NCBI GenBank assembly: GCA_945827565.1
Contig: CALZNR010000024.1
Location: forward strand, 1 to 10,201
DNA length: 10,201 nt
Reading direction: 5' to 3'
From: an uncultured Prevotella sp.
Lineage (GTDB): Bacteria > Bacteroidota > Bacteroidia > Bacteroidales > Bacteroidaceae
The notes under the pieces were generated by a model. The model searched no databases. It had not been told where the DNA came from and saw nothing but the letters and a program-made list of their open reading frames with translations. A program made the position numbers and the translations under genes. Below, one piece after another: positions 6,701 to 10,201 of this stretch (its first letter is position 1; each line of letters starts with the position of its first letter).

Positions 6701-9700
6701 TTAGTTGAAGATGTACCTCACGCCTATCTGCATCTGCCAGCAGCAACTGGTGTTGAGATAGGGGATGAAGGTATGGTCTATCAGTTTGGTCACACCCTCC
6801 TTGTCGGTAAAGGTGGTCATGTTGTAGATGGGGGTGTTGTTGGCATCCACACCTACACGGGTCAGCGGCTGTGCGGCTCCCTCGTATGCCACCTTTCTCA
6901 CGCCCCACTTGTTGTTGAGCAGATTGCCCACATTATATATATCAAGCATCAGCTGCAGGCGATTGTTGTTCTTGCCCACCTTCACCTGAAACTCTTGCAC
7001 CAGTTTCAGGTCGAAACGGTTGAGCCAGGGGTTGAAGGCACCGAAATTCTCGGTATATTGACCCTTGCGGCCGCTGAGATAATCGTCTTGATTGACGAAG
7101 GCCCAGAAGGCTTCGCGCTGCTCGTCGGCGGTAAACACCACATTGCCCTGCTTCACAATATCCTGGAACAGCAGTTCGTCTTTGCTGGCGGGCACATAGA
7201 GCAGGTCGTTGCCCTGGATGCCATCATTGTTCATGTCCTTACTATAGGTATAGGTGTAAGAGCCCTGCTTTCTGCCCTCATAGAAGAGCGACACCATGGT
7301 AGAAGCGTGGTTGCGGGCATAGCTCACCTTGTAGGATGCCGAGGCAATGAGGCGGTGGGGCGATGCGATATAGCGTGCATTCTGCATCTCCAGATAGTTG
7401 AATCCGTTGACAGATGCCTGGTTCTTGCAGTCCCATCCGTCTATCTGGTTGCTGGGCATACTGTTCAGTGTCTTCGATGCGCTGTAGGTATAGGCAGCCA
7501 TCAGGTGAAGGTTTTTCACAGGGTTGGCCTTGAGCTGTGCCATCACACTGGCGGTATAGCCCTTGTTGGTGTTGGTCATCACGTATGCAAAACCGTTGCT
7601 GGTGTGTATGCGCTTGTTGGTGGCTCCGGGGTAGAAGATACGGTTGTCGGCTCCACCAAAGTGCTGGGCCTCTATCTTCTCGGTGTCTATATTGGCATCG
7701 TAGGCGGTGATGGCATTGAAGTCCTTGGCAAAGGTGCCCTCCACGGTGAGCACAGCATCAAAGGGCAGGGGCAGTTTGTAATCCACTGCCAGGGTGCTCT
7801 TCCACACCTGTGGCATCTTGAAGTTGCGGTCAATGGCCACAAGATTGTTCTTGGCACCGGGCTGGGTGGGGAAGTTGCTCTTCAGGTTGTCGGGCAGATT
7901 GGGCACCACCTCACTGAGCACTTGCTCGGGGGTGCGCACACCTCCTGCCAGATAGGGCAGCACGGCATGGTTGCCTGTAAACTGCACCATATTCTGCAGC
8001 ATACCGCTGTTTTCCTGCATCTTAGAGAGATAAATCAGCGGGAAGCGACCTGTGAAGATTCCCGTTCCTCCACGTACTATCAACTCACCATTGCCCAGCA
8101 CATCGTAGTTAAATCCAAAGCGGGGCGAGAAGGTGGGACGTGTCTTGGGCCAGTCGGCGGTGTTGAGCTTCTCTCCGTTGAAGTCGAGTGCTGCCACCGA
8201 GGGGTTCTCATATCTGTGCTTGGTGTACATGGGCAGATCCATGCGCAGTGCATAGAGCAGTTGCAGGCGGGGGCTCACTCTCCACTCATCCTGTGCATAG
8301 ATGGCCCAACGGCGATAGCCCACCTCTGCCTTGGGACGGTCGTCGCCAGTGAGGGGATATGCCATGGCAAAGGCAGCAGGCTTGGCTCCGCTGAGGAAGT
8401 CGTCATAGGAGTTGTAGCGATAATAGCCTGCTCCATAGCGCAGGTAACTGTTGTAGGTGTTTACCGACTCGAACGAGGTGCCCAGAGTGAGGAAGTGCTT
8501 GCCCAGCAGCATGGTAAAGTTGTCTTCAATGTTCCATGCACGCTCTTCCACTCCGTTCTTATAGGCGTGCTGGTCGTATCCGGCAAGCAAGAAGGGGCGG
8601 TTCACTCCACCCTCATCGGCCTTTTGTATCTCGATGGTGGGGAAGTTGGCATCGCTCTCACGGTTGTTGGCGTTGTTGAAGGTAAATCCCGCACGCAGCA
8701 CATTGTTCATATTGCGCCCCAAACTGCTATTGAGTTCGGCAGTGAGCGAGTGCACATTGTCTTTCCTACTGTACATAGAACCCGAATAGGTCTGCGCATA
8801 CACGCTGGCAGGTGCGCCCACCAGTCCGCCGCCGCTGGCAGCATAGTCCTTCTTCTTGTCGGTGAAGTTGTAGCGCAGCATCAGGTGATGGCGGTCAGAG
8901 ATGTTATAGTCTATGCGCGCCAGCAGTCTGTACACGTTGTCTTGTCCGTCGTAGTCGGTCCACGAACCTGGGTTCCAGCCGTACATGCGGTTCAAATCAT
9001 TGGCAAAGCGCGACATATCTTCATCTGTTACGCGCGACACCAGACTGGTGCCATCGCCCTTGCCGTTGGCAGAGTGGTGCCACTTATACACAGGATAGGG
9101 CGAGTGCTCGTACTCTGCATTGACAAAGAAGAAGAGCTTGTCTTTGATGATGGGTCCGCCAAAGGTCATACCCCAGATATTGCGCTGTTCACGCTCACGC
9201 TCTCCAAGGTCTTCGCCGTCGAGTTTGTTGCCTCTAAGGTCTTCGTTCTTGAAATATGTATAGGCAGAACCACTGAAGGTGTTGGTACCTCGCTTGGTCA
9301 CCATGTTGACAGCAGCCCCAAGGAAGTTGCTGTTTTTCACATCATAGGCAGAGTGCACTATCTGCACCTCCTCCAAGGCATCTACCGAGATAGGGCGGTT
9401 GTCGGCGGGCAGACGTCCGCGGTCAAGACCCATGTTGAAGTTGAAGTTGGCACCATCCACGCTGTAGTTATGGGTTGCCTGGTCTCTGCCGGCAAAGGTG
9501 TTTCCCATGAAATAGGGCGACAGTCGGGTGATATCGTCTATCCAGCGGTCAATGATGGGTGTACTCTCAATGGTTTCCGAGTTGAAGTGCTCGGTGCTAC
9601 CCGTTTTTCTTTGCAGGGCTGCCTTGCCCTCTACTACCACTTCTGCCAGTTCGTTGCCCTCGGGCAGGCGGAAGTCGCACTGATGCACAGCACCCAACTT

Positions 9701-10003
9701 GATGTGCTGCACCTGCAGCACGGTGCGCTTGTGCCCCACAAACGAGGCCTCAACACGATAAGGACCTCCAGGCTGCAAGCCTTCCAAACGATAGGCACCC
9801 TCGGCATTGGCAACGCCCACATAGCGTGTGCCCGAAGGGGTGTGGATGGCGGTAATCACGGCACCGGGCAGAGATCCCTCGCTGTCGGTGGCTATTCCGC
9901 TGATACTCGATGTTGTGACCTGTGCCCTACCGGCTATTGCACAACAAATAAACAAAACGCAGGTGGCTGCAAGAAACTTACACTGATGCAGTCGTTTAAA
10001 CAT
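6701..10003 (-). CDS. Oar-like TonB-dependent outer-membrane receptor
   Basis: The protein has 1100 residues. A signal peptide covers 1-27 with cleavage before Q28 (AGRA|Q), a common Bacteroidota pattern. Residues about 30-115 are a carboxypeptidase-regulatory-like beta-sandwich domain (ISGIATDSEGSLPGAVITA, then NAEGAYRLEGLQPGGPY, VEASFVGHK). AEVVVEG at 120-126 is a candidate TonB-box or linker like the EVVV motif of SusC proteins. A plug domain follows at about 138-240 (ITRLSPYFMG, NYSVDGANFN, VNMVTKRGTNTFSGS), and the rest is a beta-barrel ending in MQIGVRYIFN, a typical outer-membrane assembly signal with a penultimate Phe. The plug-to-barrel sequence is of the Oar/OmpA-related type and not SusC. 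No SusD-like lipoprotein lies beside it. Oar-type proteins have been linked to protein secretion in Myxococcus; the cargo here is unknown. The leader is very AT-rich; no consensus promoter was found in the 146 native bases upstream, so the gene may depend on a non-consensus promoter or on a promoter beyond the right end. The kinase gene follows after 4 bp. Confidence 0.93.
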   Translation of the reverse strand: MFKRLHQCKFLAATCVLFICCAIAGRAQVTTSSISGIATDSEGSLPGAVITAIHTPSGTRYVGVANAEGAYRLEGLQPGGPYRVEASFVGHKRTVLQVQHIKLGAVHQCDFRLPEGNELAEVVVEGKAALQRKTGSTEHFNSETIESTPIIDRWIDDITRLSPYFMGNTFAGRDQATHNYSVDGANFNFNMGLDRGRLPADNRPISVDALEEVQIVHSAYDVKNSNFLGAAVNMVTKRGTNTFSGSAYTYFKNEDLRGNKLDGEDLGEREREQRNIWGMTFGGPIIKDKLFFFVNAEYEHSPYPVYKWHHSANGKGDGTSLVSRVTDEDMSRFANDLNRMYGWNPGSWTDYDGQDNVYRLLARIDYNISDRHHLMLRYNFTDKKKDYAASGGGLVGAPASVYAQTYSGSMYSRKDNVHSLTAELNSSLGRNMNNVLRAGFTFNNANNRESDANFPTIEIQKADEGGVNRPFLLAGYDQHAYKNGVEERAWNIEDNFTMLLGKHFLTLGTSFESVNTYNSYLRYGAGYYRYNSYDDFLSGAKPAAFAMAYPLTGDDRPKAEVGYRRWAIYAQDEWRVSPRLQLLYALRMDLPMYTKHRYENPSVAALDFNGEKLNTADWPKTRPTFSPRFGFNYDVLGNGELIVRGGTGIFTGRFPLIYLSKMQENSGMLQNMVQFTGNHAVLPYLAGGVRTPEQVLSEVVPNLPDNLKSNFPTQPGAKNNLVAIDRNFKMPQVWKSTLAVDYKLPLPFDAVLTVEGTFAKDFNAITAYDANIDTEKIEAQHFGGADNRIFYPGATNKRIHTSNGFAYVMTNTNKGYTASVMAQLKANPVKNLHLMAAYTYSASKTLNSMPSNQIDGWDCKNQASVNGFNYLEMQNARYIASPHRLIASASYKVSYARNHASTMVSLFYEGRKQGSYTYTYSKDMNNDGIQGNDLLYVPASKDELLFQDIVKQGNVVFTADEQREAFWAFVNQDDYLSGRKGQYTENFGAFNPWLNRFDLKLVQEFQVKVGKNNNRLQLMLDIYNVGNLLNNKWGVRKVAYEGAAQPLTRVGVDANNTPIYNMTTFTDKEGVTKLIDHTFIPYLNTSCCWQMQIGVRYIFN

Positions 10004-10030
10004 AAACTTAAAACTTAAAATTAAAACTTA
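10004..10030 (-). repeat. AT-rich leader with AAACTTA repeats before the receptor start codon
   Basis: The heptamer AAACTTA (TAAGTTT on the coding strand) occurs at 10004-10010, 10011-10017 and 10024-10030, directly next to the ATG at 10003. No Shine-Dalgarno site is seen. Bacteroidota often use unstructured AT-rich leaders for efficient initiation, so this probably serves translation; a binding-site role is possible but unsupported. Confidence 0.5.
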
Positions 10031-10051
10031 GATTAAAATGAGTTTTAGACG

Positions 10052-10082
10052 ATTGACGTTTAGAGATTAGATATTACTTTTG
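10052..10082 (+). promoter_or_regulatory. Weak candidate promoter facing out of the contig
   Basis: TACTTTTG at 10075-10082 matches the TAnnTTTG -7 element on the + strand. The -33 position 19 nt upstream reads ATTG (10052-10055) and misses one base of TTTG. If real, it would drive a divergent gene beyond the right end. One strong half-element in an AT-rich gap can arise by chance. Confidence 0.2.
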
Positions 10083-10137
10083 AACCTTGTATTTTACATT
10101 GCATGCTTTCCCACTCTTCAGAGCCACACGGTTCAAA
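10079..10137. repeat. Widely spaced inverted repeat upstream of the receptor gene
   Basis: TTTGAACC (10079-10086) and GGTTCAAA (10130-10137) are exact 8-bp inverted copies with 43 nt between them. The pairing does not extend at either side. An 8-bp pair in a gap of about 146 bp is only mildly unexpected by chance. It could be a pair of operator half-sites; no regulator is known. The rest of the gap 10031-10149 shows no gene. Confidence 0.25.
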
Positions 10138-10149
10138 TAAAACCTGATG

Positions 10150-10201
10150 CTGTCTCTTATTCACATCTCCGAGCCCACGAGACAGGCAGAAATCTCGTAT
10201 G
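10150..10201 (-). other. Nextera i7 adapter with Tn5 mosaic end and N703 index (sequencing artefact)
   Basis: This is the reverse complement of the left-end adapter, extended further outward. Bases 10150-10168 are the mosaic end with one substitution (T for A at 10161), 10169-10183 are CCGAGCCCACGAGAC, 10184-10191 are AGGCAGAA (Nextera index N703) and 10192-10201 are ATCTCGTATG, the start of the P7 sequence. Native DNA ends at about 10149. The same index at both ends fits read-through of short inserts in one library that was not fully trimmed before assembly. Confidence 0.98.

Noticed and set aside
6614..10018. A 1134-codon gene on the + strand
   Set aside because: It lies in mirror register to the receptor gene, its product is a monotonous Val/His/Gly/Ile-rich chain without family motifs, and the opposite strand has signal peptide, plug and barrel features.
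10104..10137. Consensus promoter for the receptor using the TTTG at 10137-10134
   Set aside because: No TAnnTTTG lies 19-21 nt downstream on the - strand.
1..10201. Inverted terminal repeats or Tn5-like transposon ends
   Set aside because: Both ends are library adapter including index and flow-cell sequence; no transposase gene is present.

Overview
The window is one contig from a Bacteroidota bacterium, most likely Bacteroidales and possibly Prevotellaceae (family-level placement is a guess from gene content and a moderate GC of roughly 50-55%, estimated by eye). Supporting signs are an Oar-type TonB-dependent receptor with a carboxypeptidase-like N-terminal domain, a heparinase II/III-like protein next to a DUF2264 protein, a promoter of the Bacteroides type (TTTG, 19 nt, TAnnTTTG), and start codons preceded by A-rich leaders instead of strong Shine-Dalgarno sites. 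Both ends are sequencing artefact, not genome: bases 1-43 and 10150-10201 are the Illumina Nextera i7 adapter with the Tn5 mosaic end and the same index. Native DNA is about 44-10149.

Layout. On the + strand, 84-2021 (secreted heparinase II/III-like enzyme) and 2067-3311 (secreted DUF2264 protein, a family with links to glucuronidases) form a probable two-gene unit for breaking down an acidic polysaccharide. It may continue from genes lost beyond the left adapter. A 36-bp gap separates this pair from three convergent genes on the - strand. In transcription order these are 10003-6701 (Oar-like TonB-dependent outer-membrane receptor), 6696-4378 (membrane histidine kinase with an ABC substrate-binding-like sensor, PAS, HisKA and HATPase domains), and 4235-3348 (GNAT acetyltransferase fused to a C-terminal zinc ribbon). 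Receptor and kinase are only 4 bp apart and almost certainly cotranscribed. The GNAT gene has its own good promoter, and a hairpin that could end the kinase transcript overlaps it.

How the parts may work together. The receptor-kinase pair suggests that outer-membrane transport and sensing of a periplasmic ligand are coupled, but no response regulator, SusD-like partner or other target is in the window. The enzyme pair on the left has no visible regulator or transporter of its own. No RNA genes, CRISPR arrays, insertion sequences or phage genes were seen. The most unusual biological points are the 4-bp receptor-kinase coupling, the GNAT-zinc-ribbon fusion and a run of nine G residues at the 3' end of the kinase gene. 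Very long antisense frames opposite the receptor and kinase are explained by codon choice.
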